The notes: generated by a model not told the origin, from the sequence alone. A stretch of DNA of 64,000 nucleotides from Hygrophila difformis (GCA_030278955.1 JAOANR010000005.1:35281105-35345104), one strand, 5' to 3'; counted from the stretch's first letter, positions 1 to 11,021 are shown. Program-made: numbers and translations.

Positions 1-1
1 C

Positions 2-2211
2 GGGATCGCTGAAAGGAAGAATAGAACACTCCAGGAGATGGCATGTTCGATGCTAGATTCAAGCACTCTTAGCAAGTCTTTTTGGGCAGAAGCAATTCAT
101 ACCGTATGCCACATTATCAATCGTGTGTTGTTAAGACCCCACATTAACAACACTCCGTATCGAATCTGGAATGGTAACACTCCTACTATTAAATATTTTC
201 ATATTTTCGGGTGTAAATGTTTTGTCTACAGGGATAGGGAACAAATCAAGAAGTTTGATACTAGAGCTGAAGAATGATGGTTTTTGGTTACCGAGTCTAT
301 CTGATTCAATCCAGAAAGGTCACTGAAACAGAAAATGTACTATTTGAGGATAAGTACATTTTGCCTAGAAGGAAGGATGATGATATAGTTTATAGTGTTC
401 CTACTACCACTACCTCAGAAACACCTGTAGTTGAAACATCTAGTGAACAACATACAGAAGGAGTAAATATTGATGATGATGAAGAAGCTAGCACTGAGCA
501 AAATTCAGAAGATACTAAGCAAAATTCTAAAGATGTTGTACCTAATAAGAGGAAAGGTCCAAGAGCGTTGAAACATCATTCACAACAAGACATCATTGGA
601 GATCGAAATGCTCAACGACAAACTAGAAATCAGAAAGCTGATTATAGAGAATTAGCAGGGCTTAACTGTTTCATATCGAGAATAGAGCCAAAGAATATAG
701 CTGAAGCACTTAAGGATGAATATTGGATAGTAACTATGCAAGATGAACTGGTTCAGTTTGAAAGGAACGGTGTTTGGGAGTTGGTGGAACAACCACAAAA
801 CATCAATGTCATTGGCACGAAATGGGTCTACCAGAACAAAACCGATGAACAAGGGAATATCATTAGAAATAAAGCACGTCTTGTTGCTCAAGGTTTTACA
901 CAGATTGAAGGGAGTTATTATGGTGAGACATTTGCCCCAGTTGCTAGGATGGAAGCCGTTCGAATTTTGTTAGCTTTTGCTTGTTCTATGGACTTCAAGT
1001 TGTACTAACTTGATAATAATACTGCATTTCTCAATTGGAAGATAAAGGAAGAGATCTATGTGGCACCACCTGCTGGCTTTGAGGATCGATCAAGACCTAA
1101 TCATGTTTATAGGGTAAAGGGAGCTTTATATGGTCTTAAACGAGCCTCGAGAGCATGGTATGATAGGTTGTCTTCATTTCTCATCAAAAACGGGTACAAA
1201 AGAGGAAATGCAGACAAGACGTTGTTTGTCAAACATCAGAACAACCATATGAGAGTTGCACAAGTGTACATCGATGACATTAATTTTGGAGCAACGTCAG
1301 AACGACTGAGAAACGACTTTCTTAAAGCAATGTAGTCTGAGTTCAAGATGAGTATGATAGGTGAACTTACCTACTTTTTAGGTCTAGAAGTGAAGCAACA
1401 AGATGATGGTATCTTTTTAAGTCAAGAGAAGTATCCCCTCAACATGCTTAACAGATTCAACTTGATTGACAACAAGGTTGCTAGAACACCTCAAGGACAA
1501 CAGCAGAAACTTTCAAAAGATGAGCACGGAGATAATGTAGATCAGAAGTTGTATCGTAGTATGATTTGAAGTTTACTTTACTTGACAGTAACTAGACCGG
1601 ATATTTCATTTAGCACCGGAGTATGTTCTAGATTTCAAGCTAATCCAAAAGAGGCACATCTAAAGGCAGTCAAGCGCATTATAAGATACATCAAAGGAAC
1701 TACTGGAATGGGATTATGGTTTTCTAAAAGATCAAATTCGGATTTGATAGGATACACTGACTTGGATGGGGCAGGATGTAGTGATGACAGACATTCGACA
1801 ACGGAAGGTTGCTTTTACCTTGGGAACAATCTGGTATGCTGGTTTTCTAGAAAACACAACATAGTAGCACTCTCAACAGCTGAATTTGAATATATCGTAG
1901 CTACATGTTGTTGCTCTCAATTGATGTGGATGAGACAAATGCTCGATGACTATGGCATAAAGAAAGATGATTTCTAGATTTACTGTGACAATACTAGTGC
2001 GATTAACATTACAAAGAACCCGGGTCTTCACAATCGCAGCAAGCATATCGACATAAGGTATCATTTCATACGAGATTTGGTAGAAGAAAGTTTGTGCAAT
2101 ATTGAACATATTGGGACGTTAGAACAATGTGCTGACATCCTCACAAAGACACTCTACGGTGAAAGGTTTGATTTCCTTAGATCGGTAATGGGCCTTTGCA
2201 ATTCTAGTTAA
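2..2211 (+). pseudogene. pol: copia pol fragment: integrase end, RT, RNase H
   Basis: The reading starts inside the integrase, at the ERKNRTLQEM motif that holds the last catalytic glutamate. Around 274 comes the linker, then RT from about 700 ([33 protein letters not shown]), the YGLKRASRAWYDRL block and the catalytic YIDD box near 1268, kept intact. RNase H follows from about 1700 (STAEFEYI, then CDNTSAI near 1983 and SKHIDIRYHFIRD), ending with a natural stop at 2209-2211. In-frame stops at 1006-1008, 1333-1335, 1567-1569 and 1975-1977, and a frame change near 274, break it into pieces. The call rests on copia domain order; RNase H after integrase and RT is the Ty1/copia arrangement. Confidence 0.92.
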
Positions 2212-2496
2212 TCCATTCAAATTCATTTTTACACATATATATTTACATTTGATCTAGCCCATAAGGATTTCAGGTCCTAGTCTTCATTCCGATGGAGCTT
2301 TGTGAAGAGCCATCGTTTGTGAAGTTATGATGAATGCAAAACTGTCAGGCCATCACCCTTCACGTTGACATTATCTGGGGAAACCGTCATCTCTTCGCCT
2401 TATCTCTTTCTCTCTTTTTAAGTCGGTTTATTTGTTTCGGTTTTGTACATTGTATTTCCTCTCTAAAAACTTAAGCTTTGCAGCAAAATTTCAGCT
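2212..2496 (+). other. spacer between copia pol and ORF3
   Basis: No open frame is visible. The stretch is pyrimidine-rich before the ORF3 ATG (TCTCTTTCTCTCTTTTTAAG near 2403-2423), which could be a leader or splice region for ORF3 expression. That is inference only. Confidence 0.4.
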
Positions 2497-3958
2497 ATGG
2501 CGTCGTTTTCTTCAACCAATGTTGCCGAGAAGGTCATTGCCTCTGAAAATCTCGAGAAGCCAACTAAAAAAACCCCTACCACTTCTGAAAATCCTGTTAT
2601 TACAGAAAAGCCTACTGAAAGCATCATTGCCATTGAAGAGCAAATTACTCAAACTACCGAAAATCAGGAAACCCAACTCATCCCTTTCACTGAAACTCCA
2701 AATACTGATATGCACTCTTTTCCACCACTAAACCCCACTATTGAAGCCACTACTGGTGAAGAACCCCTATTGCGGAGCACGACATTCTTCCACATGACGA
2801 ACCAGAAGATCCTGATCCAGCCAACGTCGCAACAGTACCTCGACGACCATCCACCAGATCTACTCAGAAAAAAAGAGAAGTTCTTCTACAAGTGATGTTG
2901 GCACAACGACTAAACAACCTCGAACAAGGAGAACTCCCATAGATCCTCAATCTCAAAGAGCGTTCGATCCAACCTATTTCACTAAAGAAATGATGCAGTT
3001 TGGTACACAAGATCTAGTCAACTGAAAGTTTATCCCTGAGGAAATCTTTGTTCACAACACCTACACTGAGTTATGGTTTGATGAGTTCTTGGAGGAGAGG
3101 CATCTATTGAAGTGGGCAAGTGCATTCAAGGCCTATTCTCCAACTCTGGTAAGGGAGTTTTATGCTAATCTTCACCCTGAGATCCTGAACAAAAACTCTC
3201 CATGGGCTGGGAAGATAAACATTCGTGGAAAGTTCATTGAACTCACCCCTGGTGTCATCAACGCATTGTTAGAACTCGCTCGCAACGACGATCTAGGAGA
3301 TCCTTTGGAGTATCTGCCTCACTCCCCTGCAGACATTGCTTTTACCATCTCGAACGAGAGAGCCTTTGATTTTGGATGACACAAGTGCAGCGCTTCAGAT
3401 CTGACCATGAAGTTCCACTGTCTCTTCTACTTCTGTCGTGCCAATATTCTGCCAACATCGAATACTTCACAGCCTTCTCTCGAGATGGGTAAACTCTTAT
3501 TCTATATCAATTCTGGTATTGAACTAATGAATTTCGGTTTGCTTGTGTTAAAGAGGATGTTAGGTTATACTCGTGACATGATTTCAAAGTCTACAAGTCT
3601 TCCTTACCCTGGTCTCATTACCTTATTGCTACACCAAAATGGGATAAAGACAAAGAAAGATGATCTGATAAAGATCAATGTGCACTCTCCTACACCTGAT
3701 CTCCGGGATATGCACAATGATTTTAAGGACGGACCACCACCATCTGGCACTGACCTCGTTCAACAAATCAAGGCTGAGTTGCTACCACTTAGTGATAAAC
3801 AGACCAAAATCAGTCAGGATGCCATTGCCACCAAGCGCAGGATTGCTCAGATTGTGAGTATGCTTCCAGGAATTTTCTCCCCTACCCACAAGACTTCTTC
3901 CAGCACAACTCGTTCTATAGAGCCCAATCCTTTTATTGAGGAAGATTCGTTAGATTGA
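2497..3958 (+). pseudogene. copia ORF3, putative plant transposon protein domain
   Basis: The ORF begins with a clean ATG (MASFSSTNVAEK), has a Thr/Glu/Pro-rich low-complexity N-terminus, then a conserved region from about 3020: ERHLLKWASAFKAYSPT, VREFYANLHPEIL, a GKFIELTPGVINALLEL segment and FHCLFYFCRANILPTSN. This resembles the family annotated in plants as putative plant transposon protein (Transposase_32-like), often found in SIRE-type elements where other lineages carry an env-like ORF. Function is unknown and I see no membrane segments. Breaks: a frame change around 2890-3020, an in-frame TGA near 3024 and another at 3377-3379. The second copia element carries the same ORF at 57947-59448. 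Confidence 0.75.
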
Positions 3959-4342
3959 GTTGTATGATCCATCAAGGGGGAGAGAAGTTGAAGGCTGGGT
4001 GTCTATGGTGGTATTGGTGTGGTAAGGTTGTGGATACTTGGGGGTAACGAATTTCTGACTAAAAATTGTTATTTGGATTTCGTGATTGTCTGATGGTTGT
4101 TGATACTCTGTGCTGATGACACTTTGTTTTGATGTTTTTGCTTGCTGTGGATGTCCTTGGTTATGTTTGAACTCTTAGAACTGTCGTTTGTTTCTAATGC
4201 TTCCTATGTTTCTGAACTGATAATATTTTTGCTATTTGGATATTTTGCTGATGTACTAATATGTGCTAAATGTTTGCATTATTGATGTTTTTGATAGACA
4301 CCTTTTTGATGGATCATCATCTCCATGAAATGTGGGGGAGAT
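3959..4342 (+). other. copia 3' non-coding region with two purine tracts
   Basis: A first G-rich tract (CAAGGGGGAGAG near 3974) directly follows ORF3. A second (GTGGGGGAGA, 4332-4341) directly precedes the LTR and is the likely polypurine tract priming plus-strand DNA synthesis. The DNA between is T-rich with no gene. Confidence 0.6.
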
Positions 4343-4986
4343 TGTTAATACATTGCTTGAACATCGTAATCTGTACTTTTCATTTAGATGATGATACATG
4401 TGTTAGCACATCCCATTAACGACGACAGTTACCTGCTCTGCTGGAACTTATTTTGATTTGTCTATATATACTTATGCAGAGTCTGTAAATCATAAGATTG
4501 AGTGTTCACTGTTTAGAATTTTCTTGTACAAGTCTTTGAGAATTTTTAGTTGTAGTTGAGTCTTCAAGATTGAGATATAGATCTTCCAAGAAGATATTAT
4601 TTTTGTGAAGAATTCAAATAGCGCTTGAGAATTACATTTCCGAGAGGAAATCTGAGCTTATTGAAGTCTGGAGATTGAATTTGGGATAATCAGAAAGAAG
4701 ATCGAAGGTGTTGACAGATTCAATGAGAATCTTAGAGAATCGATCCAGGAGGGTTACCTGCAAGCTGTAGTTAAGGGGGAGTCCTAACTACAGTTTTCGA
4801 CTAGATAGTTTCTTTTAGTGTCAAGTTAGTTTCTGTATATTGAATCTAGATTGAGTCTGTAAGTTCTTGTTCTTCTTAATCTAGATTAGAACTGGATTGG
4901 GATGCCCCAGACGTAGGTCTATAAGACTGAACTGGGTCACCAAATATACGTGCATTCTTTACTGCTTTCCACAAGACGTTACAACA
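4343..4986 (+). repeat. copia 3' LTR
   Basis: It begins TGTTAATACATT immediately after the polypurine tract and ends ...GTTACAACA, giving TG...CA ends. A TATA-like element (TCTATATATAC) lies at 4461-4471, where an LTR promoter is expected. The partner LTR is outside the window, so the right boundary rests on the TG/CA rule only. Confidence 0.65.
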
Positions 4987-5327
4987 CCACACTAGAAGTC
5001 GTCTCCTTTCCTCCCAGTACCATTTTTTCCTTTCAAAAACTAATTTAAAAAATTATTTGAGGATACGTGGTCTTTAATTAATTAATATGAGTAAGAGTCT
5101 TCTAAAATACGGCTATATTTTAGAGTTTAGAATTTAAAGTTTAATTAAAATTTGTAGTGATTAGTGAAGATGATTTTGGTTACTGTGTGTGGTATTAGAG
5201 TTTAAGTGTTAGAGAAGATTACATTATCTAGAGTTTGGGATTAATAATGAAAATAATTTTAACGTGGAATTAGCGTGTAAAATTAGAATTTAAACATTGA
5301 AATTTTAAATCTAAAAATTAAGAAGCG
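4987..5327. other. AT-rich intergenic DNA
   Basis: Between the copia LTR and the LINE tail there is AT-rich sequence without a convincing ORF, repeat or motif. Confidence 0.5.
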
Positions 5328-5337
5328 CATGCAACAT

Positions 5338-5800
5338 TTTTCCTTTTTTTTTTTTTTTTTTTTTTTTTTCCGGATAAGAAGTACAGTATTTTATTACAAC
5401 GGAAATTCACCATCTCCCTTTAGTGCATAAAATCCTTCCATGAACAGACCAGACCCTTCTTAGGAAATAAATGAGCTACCAAACCCAGTACGTAATAACC
5501 TGCAGGCCTATTCTGCGATTCAACAAAAGACTAGACATCACCTTCCTACCATTATACTTCCCCTTACGCGCCACTCATTGCCCAATCTTCAATTCTTACT
5601 TCTCCTGACTTGCCCAATAATCACTTAATCAGTCATATGATTGCCCTCCCTCAAAATATGTTAGCACTCGCACCTCCCAGCAAAACGAAGCATCACCATT
5701 ATTGGCCCTAAAATGGAGCAGAAGCGCCATGGAATTGTCTTAGAATCTAGCTGCCAACAGACCACATTCATCCAGTCGCATTCAAATTAATATTACCTCA
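5338..5800 (-). mobile_element. 5'-truncated LINE tail
   Basis: A long poly-T run at the left end (about 5341-5369) is the poly-A tail of a minus-strand retroposon. The insertion is flanked by the 10-bp direct repeat CATGCAACAT at 5328-5337 and 5801-5810. The length (463 bp) and lack of an ORF fit a dead-on-arrival LINE 3' end. It shares the tail-then-short-body layout of the LINE ends at 20913 and 39727, but I cannot show that it is the same family. Confidence 0.75.
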
Positions 5801-5863
5801 CATGCAACATATTTAGAGTTTAAGGCTTGAATTTAAAATTTAATGATTAAAGTAGAAAAATAT

Positions 5864-6523
5864 TGTTTGGCTCGGGTGTAGCCAAGGACCTTTTTCTCCT
5901 CAAGGGAGGCTACCGGAAAAGGATCAAACCGATTACGGGTTCGGATTAACAATAATGCGCCCACAATTGACTGAATCTTCTTTGAATTGATCAACAATAA
6001 CAAGATACAACGGAGAATCTGCCTGTTGTTAAGAAACAACGGCGGAATTCACCAAAAACAGGGAACCAAACTACCAGCTGCTAAGGAGCAACGGTGGATT
6101 TGGAAATGGTAACCGCTACAAACTAGGCTAGATTCTAAGGAAAGCTGTAAAGGAAAGCTGTAAAGAAAGCAGTAAAGATAACAAGGAATTAAAATTGATA
6201 AAAGGAATTTGGGGGTTGGATTGATCTCTCCGATTTTGAGTGTGTCGACCCCTATTTATAGCCGGAGCTGGAATAACCGCTCTCCGGTTAACTCCTCTGA
6301 GCCGAATTCTTTCTCTCTTCAATTCGGTTGTTTTGGTTTCGGCTGTTTCTTCCTATTTCGGCCGAAATCTTTATCAGCCTCGATTCCCTCCCTTCGGTTT
6401 ACTATGTACTTTCGGCCTTACTAATCTTGAGCCCATCTTCTTTTGGGACTTCCTCTTTCTTCCGGCCCATGTCTTATGGCCCAATAGCTCTTTCGCGGCC
6501 CATTATTCCATATGGCCCCAACA
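5864..6523 (-). repeat. Tat element 3' LTR (left copy)
   Basis: On the plus strand it runs from TGTTTGGCTCGG to GGCCCCAACA. It matches 17795-18454 base for base except at about four sites, and both copies are 660 bp. Next to it on the inner side lies the polypurine tract (minus strand GGAGGGCATC, about 6524-6533). Confidence 0.95.
6252..6261. promoter_or_regulatory. near-palindromic TATA box in the LTR
   Basis: The minus strand reads CTATAAATAG, a strong plant TATA box for retrotransposon transcription. The plus strand reads CTATTTATAG, also TATA-like, and points at the antisense PMD gene whose ATG is 460 bases downstream. The same ten bases occur in the right LTR at 18183-18192. Bidirectional use is inference. 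Confidence 0.6.
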
Positions 6524-6720
6524 GATGCCCTCCTTACTTGGGCGAATTGCTTTCATGCGAAAGAGCCCAAGTAACCTCCCTTTCTTCTTCCTTTTGGCGG
6601 TTATTTTCTTCTTCTCGAGGATACTCTCCATCACTCCCCTATTTACGTATCCTACCACGTATTTGGAGTGAACTGCCTTTTCAACTTCTCTTCTCTCTCT
6701 CTCTCTTTCCACCTTCTCCG

Positions 6721-9700
6721 ATGGAAAATCCCCCTGCTCCTGTTACTGCTCTTTCTGCTGATCTTCTCAGAGTTGAAAACTCTTTTGCTTCTCATTCTGC
6801 AGTTCGTCTCCTGCCTGAGGGCTTCTATTCCTTAGGTCCGTTGGGCATTCCTGAGGACATCGATGAATGTACTGCTCGGATCTTTGATAATCGTTCCGTT
6901 CTTTTATATGAGCCTTGTTTCTCCTCCAAGCTTTTCCCTTCATCTTTCGCTAATTGGTCTTCGCCCTCTCCTGATTATGTGGCGTGGTATCATCATCTCG
7001 AACCCCACTGTCATGACTCTTGGAATAAGTCATCTGTTTATCGTATGATTTCCCTTAGTACCTTGCCACTTCCCACAGATCTTCGCCCTATTCAGGCCCT
7101 TCTTTGCTTTTGGAATCCTTCTGTGAACTGTTTTTGTTTCCCTTGGGGGATGATGACTCCCACCATTCAGGATGTGAAACTTCTCCTTGGTCTCTCTGTT
7201 CGTGGGGATAACCTTGCCATTATGTCGTTGCCCAAGGAGAAAAATACTGGCTTTTCCTCTGGCGATTCCTTTGCTAATTGGATCATTTCCCATCAGAGTG
7301 ATCCTATTTCGCCTGCTCCATACCCTTCAGAGCCTCTTGCTTTCATGATGTATTTCCTTACGAAATTCTTCTGGTGTGTCCCTTCTAAGGGTGTCCTCCT
7401 CGAAACACACTCTTTGGCTTCGGCACTTCTTAATCATGTGACCCTGCCCTCAGCCGATTTCTTCCTTGCTCATCTGTATGCGGGTATTTCGGCTACTGTG
7501 TCGGGTTGGGAAAAAGGTTCGTCTGATAAAGCCCGTGGCCCATTATGGTTCCTTCACTTATGGTTGGTTTGGCATTTCCGCGACATTTCCCAATTTCCTC
7601 CCCATGACATTCGTCCTAATCATTTTATCGCTCCTGATCTTCTTAGAGCATCCCTTCCTCCTTTGTCGATCCCTCATTGGATCAACTATTTCCTGGGTCG
7701 TACTGTCGAACAAGCCTTTTCCCATTATCACTACCGGAAAACTGACTTTGCTTGGGTCAGGGAGATTGCTACTTCCCCCTTCGGGACTCCCCTTCCTTTA
7801 GCTTTTGCTCAAATCTGGAATAGATGTATATTACCCCGTCCGATCTTCAATGGTTCCACATTTGTATCTGCCAAGTATGCTATTCCTTTCGAAGTTTACA
7901 ATCCCCATCTGGTTAGCCGTCAAATCGGCTTTGGTCAAGACTTAGTGGAGGCCCTCAGAGCCGGTAGACGCCTTTCTGCTTCTGCCAGTCGTCAGCAATG
8001 CTCCCTCTATCATAAACGTTTGATCTCCTTCAAGGTTTGGAAGTTTGCCGTTCGTCCAGGGTCCGTTACCTCCCGCTTTCAGTCTTGGTGGAACGGTGTT
8101 GCTGGTGTCTTTTTTAGTGCCAACCTTGATTCGGTTCTGCGGAGGGGTGGTTTCTCTCCTATTCTGGCATTCTCTTCTGTCCCTTCATCATCTCCGGGTT
8201 CCACTCCTCAGCGCATTCTCGGTTCGTCTTCCGCTTCTCGCCCAGGTATGTTTCTTTTCTTTCCCTTTCCTCTTTGATCGTTGCTTGCTCCTTTTCCTTT
8301 GTGTCTCACTTATCCGATTTCTTCAGATGTTCCTCGCTCCTCTACTTCAGAACCTGGTCGAAAAAGGCCTGCTTCGCCTTCGGCCTCTCTTATCGACTTT
8401 CTCCCTCCTACTCAGACCAAAAGGCGTTCGTCTCATTCACCGCTTGGCAGAATCCCTGCCTCCCTTTTTGCGGTTTGTTACACTACTCTTTTCATTTTCC
8501 AGGCTCCTATCCTTCGACTAATTTCTTTTTCTTATTCTTGTCAGGTCCCACCTATTTTGCCACAACCCGATGTTCATCCACTTCCAACTGTGGTATCGGC
8601 CTCTCCGGTAGCCGAATTTCGCACATCGGCCAGTACCAGTAATTTGGCCGTTCACGCTAGTTCTTCTGCTGTTAACCCTCGGGGTTTGATTGCAAGCTCT
8701 ACTTCGGCCGACCCTTCCGTCCCTCTTTCGGTCGATCGTCCTCAGCCTATTACGGATTCTGCTACACCCTCGTCTTTAGTTGTTCCGAAACCGTCTGGCC
8801 TCCCACCTAGTGGTATGACTGCTGACGAAACCCCTGCCGATCAGGTCCCTTTATCGCCATTTCCTGATCGGCATGTCTTGGACGATTTCTTTTCTCCCGC
8901 GTCTCTGGTTTCTCGTCCGTCGGATCTTTCTACTCACCTTGGCGATTGTTTGGCCAGGCTATGTAATCTAATCGGCCGGCAATCTGACGTGGAATTCGTC
9001 AACCCTAAACCGATCCTTATTCTCTTGTCTCATCTTGAGCAACAATTTCATGACGAGATGGTATCTCTGAATCTGAATGGTACTCTTCAGATGATTACGA
9101 AGTCTGTCCTCTCAATGGATCATGAACTCAATGCTCACTTAAAAATGCGACATAAGCTTGCCGCCGAACGTGAGGCTGCAGCCTCTTCACGAGCCATCTT
9201 TGACAATTATTCTGCAGAGTATCGGGCTCAAATGAGTAAGCTGTCCGAAGTGGAATCTCAGGAACTCAAACAGTCCGAGGATCTTTCTTTGATTCGGGCT
9301 GAGATAGCCAAGCTCCAGCGACAAGAGAAGGATTTGGAATTAACTTTGGCTCACACTAAGCGAAAATCGGCCGATCTGAAACAATCGATCAAAACCCTTC
9401 GTCAATCGGCCGAAGCTCCTAGGGCCAAAATCTTGGATTCTCAGGAGGATGCTTCTTATTTGGCCATGCGGATCAGTTTCAACGATTTCATTATTGGTAC
9501 CTTCCAAGAAAAATGGGCCGAAACCCAGTCTTTAGTTGGTCAACTGGATTCGGCCATCAAGAGCCTTGGTGGGCAAAGTGTTGTTCAAGTCCTTTCTCCA
9601 CATGTCTTATTTCCTTTGGACCCTTCCGAAATAGAGTCCTCCCCTTCGGGCGATAACCCACCTTTGCCAATCATTCCTTCAGGTACCCTGTTTCCTTCCA

Positions 9701-9949
9701 TTTCCTGTTGTGGTTTTTCTTCTTTTATGCTCTCTTACTTATTATTCCCCCTTTTCTTCTTCTCTTCTAGGGAAAACTGGTGCTTCCTGTGGTGCTGGTT
9801 CATCCACCGTTCACCTCCCACCTGGCGAAGTTGCTGGCCCTTCTTCCTCAGCAAGTCCGAATCTGATGACGTCTTCGGTTAATCCTACTTCCGCTACTTC
9901 GCGAGGCTTGGATGATGCTATTCCTTTTGATGATCAGGAAGACCACTAA
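6721..9949 (+). CDS. antisense PMD / coiled-coil gene inside the Tat element
   Basis: The gene runs opposite to gag and pol. I start it at ATG 6721 (MENPPAPVTALS), just inside the LTR; the upstream open frame from 6328 runs back into the LTR and looks non-coding. Exon 1 (6721-8245) encodes a plant mobile domain: the block near 7080-7200 has the diagnostic FCFPWGMMTPTIQDVKLLLG pattern, followed by a tryptophan-rich region (PLWFLHLWLVWHFRD). An intron at 8246-8326 joins in frame to exon 2, Ser/Pro-rich then strongly coiled-coil (about 9060-9560, Glu/Lys/Gln heptads). A second intron at 9683-9770 restores the frame to the stop at 9947-9949. PMD proteins (MAIN/MAIL1 relatives) occur in hosts and transposons. 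The protein's role is unknown. Confidence 0.8.
8246..8326 (+). other. intron 1 of the antisense PMD gene
   Basis: The donor is CCCAG|GTATGT and the acceptor TTTCTTCAG|AT, with a pyrimidine-rich body and an in-frame stop inside. Removing these 81 bases joins two frames in register (codon split G|AT), linking the PMD exon with the Ser/Pro-rich exon. Confidence 0.75.
9683..9770 (+). other. intron 2 of the antisense PMD gene
   Basis: The donor is TTCAG|GTACCC and the acceptor TTCTCTTCTAG|GG. The 88-base segment is pyrimidine-rich. Its removal shifts the frame from the long exon-2 frame to the one ending at 9949, giving a Ser/Thr-rich tail that ends in DDQEDH. Confidence 0.75.
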
Positions 9950-10254
9950 TTTGTCTTTGTATATCAGTTCTGTGTTTTGACTTGTCTTTTGTCAAGTGTA
10001 AATTTCGGTCACTCTTTTTCTCTTGACAGCTGTAATCGGCCTTTTTAGACTATGTTGGCCGATACATTGTACTTGGATTCGTATCTTCTGTATCTTTTGT
10101 AATGCGATTCGTATCCCGTTAATTCCATTGTTTTCGGTCTCCTTTATTGCTGATTTCTGAATATTAGCAGCTTTTTCCGGGAATCAGCTGTAACGTTTTC
10201 CCATAAATAACATTTACTATTGACCGTTTCTTCCGCCAAGCACTTATCTCTTCC
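9950..10254 (+). other. 3' region of the PMD gene
   Basis: No ORF is seen. T-rich plus-strand sequence with several TGTA/TTTGTAA motifs follows the stop, as expected for a plant 3' UTR. No perfect AATAAA is present before 10254. Confidence 0.4.
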
Positions 10255-10262
10255 TATAAATA
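10255..10262 (+). promoter_or_regulatory. TATA box of a second antisense unit
   Basis: TATAAATA in the context TTCCTATAAATACCC lies 60 bases before an ATG at 10322. That leaves room for a start site about 30 bases downstream and a short leader. Confidence 0.5.
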
Positions 10263-10321
10263 CCCGGCATTGTTGACACTTATCTATCACTTCCTTTTTT
10301 TTTCCTTTTTCTTATAACAAT

Positions 10322-10600
10322 ATGGATCTCCCTTCTCCCTTGTTCAACTTCCTGTCTCCAGTTCCTCCATGGCCTTTGGCAAGTATTCTCGTGCGAGGAT
10401 TTCCAGACGTGATACGAAAATTTTTTGCTTATGCAACACGAGTTCAACTAATGCCCTTTTCACCATGTTCGTATGGGCGAGGATCTTTATATGTTATTCC
10501 AAATGAAGGTCTCGACGGCTATGCTGGTGCGCCCCTTTTCGACTTTGCGGTTGCATATCCTGTCGGACCTTTTCTAATGGGGGGGAATAACTATCCTTAG
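10322..10600 (+). CDS. small antisense ORF, 92 aa, unknown
   Basis: The ORF opens at the first ATG after the TATA box (MDLPSPLFNFLSPVPPWPL) and ends at 10600. It is Pro/Phe/Tyr-rich, with no domain I recognise and no clear membrane segment. A plus-strand AATAAA follows at 10988-10993, just before the convergent end of pol at 11022. It sits between the PMD gene and pol, on the PMD strand. TATA, ATG, stop and polyadenylation signal line up as a plausible small gene, but the frame is short and could be chance. Confidence 0.4.
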   Translation: MDLPSPLFNFLSPVPPWPLASILVRGFPDVIRKFFAYATRVQLMPFSPCSYGRGSLYVIPNEGLDGYAGAPLFDFAVAYPVGPFLMGGNNYP

Positions 10601-10987
10601 TTATTCTTCCCTCCTTTCCCCCTTCCACCGTTTTTGGGTGACTGCCTCGCTGCACTCCTCCTTCTTCTGTCTGAGGTCGTGCGGATGCTGTACCCGAGTT
10701 TGACTTCTACCTCTGGGACGTTGTACTCTTCGTTCTATCGTATCCTAGAGTAGAAGTTCGGTGGTTGGACCTAAATCGGCAATACTGTTCTGGGGCAAGC
10801 AACTGTGCCCTGCTTCTGTGTTGCCAATAGTTTTAGCGGCATTTCTACAAGGCTGAATGTCTTTCAAGGACCTTTCCCTTGTATATGCCTGCTTAGTATA
10901 GGACGTTTCCCTTGTATATTGTAATTTCGGGCTATCGACGCCGCTTTCGGCCGAAGTAGCACCCTTTTTGTACTTATTCGTTCATGC

Positions 10988-10993
10988 AATAAA
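10988..10993 (+). terminator. AATAAA polyadenylation signal, antisense strand
   Basis: A perfect plus-strand AATAAA in the gap between the small ORF and the end of pol. It could serve the small unit or a longer PMD transcript. Confidence 0.45.
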
Positions 10994-11021
10994 ATCTTTA
11001 CTTTTTCGCATCGCTTAATGT

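Larger units (their letters stand above)
1..4986 (+). mobile_element. SIRE-like Ty1/copia retrotransposon, 3' half
   Basis: This is the right-hand part of a copia element whose 5' LTR, gag and most of the integrase lie outside the window. In order it shows the integrase C-terminal part, reverse transcriptase, RNase H, an extra third ORF, a non-coding stretch, a polypurine tract (GTGGGGGAGA) and a 3' LTR. Order and motifs fit the plant SIRE/Maximus lineage, known for an extra ORF after pol. Every coding part is broken by stops or a frameshift, so this copy cannot move by itself. A related element lies on the opposite strand at the other end of the window (57947-64000). Confidence 0.9.

Noticed and set aside
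6328..6720. N-terminal extension of the PMD ORF into the LTR
   Set aside because: The frame is open but lies in the LTR and is low-complexity. ATG 6721 gives a natural start inside the element; the same open frame in the right LTR leads nowhere.
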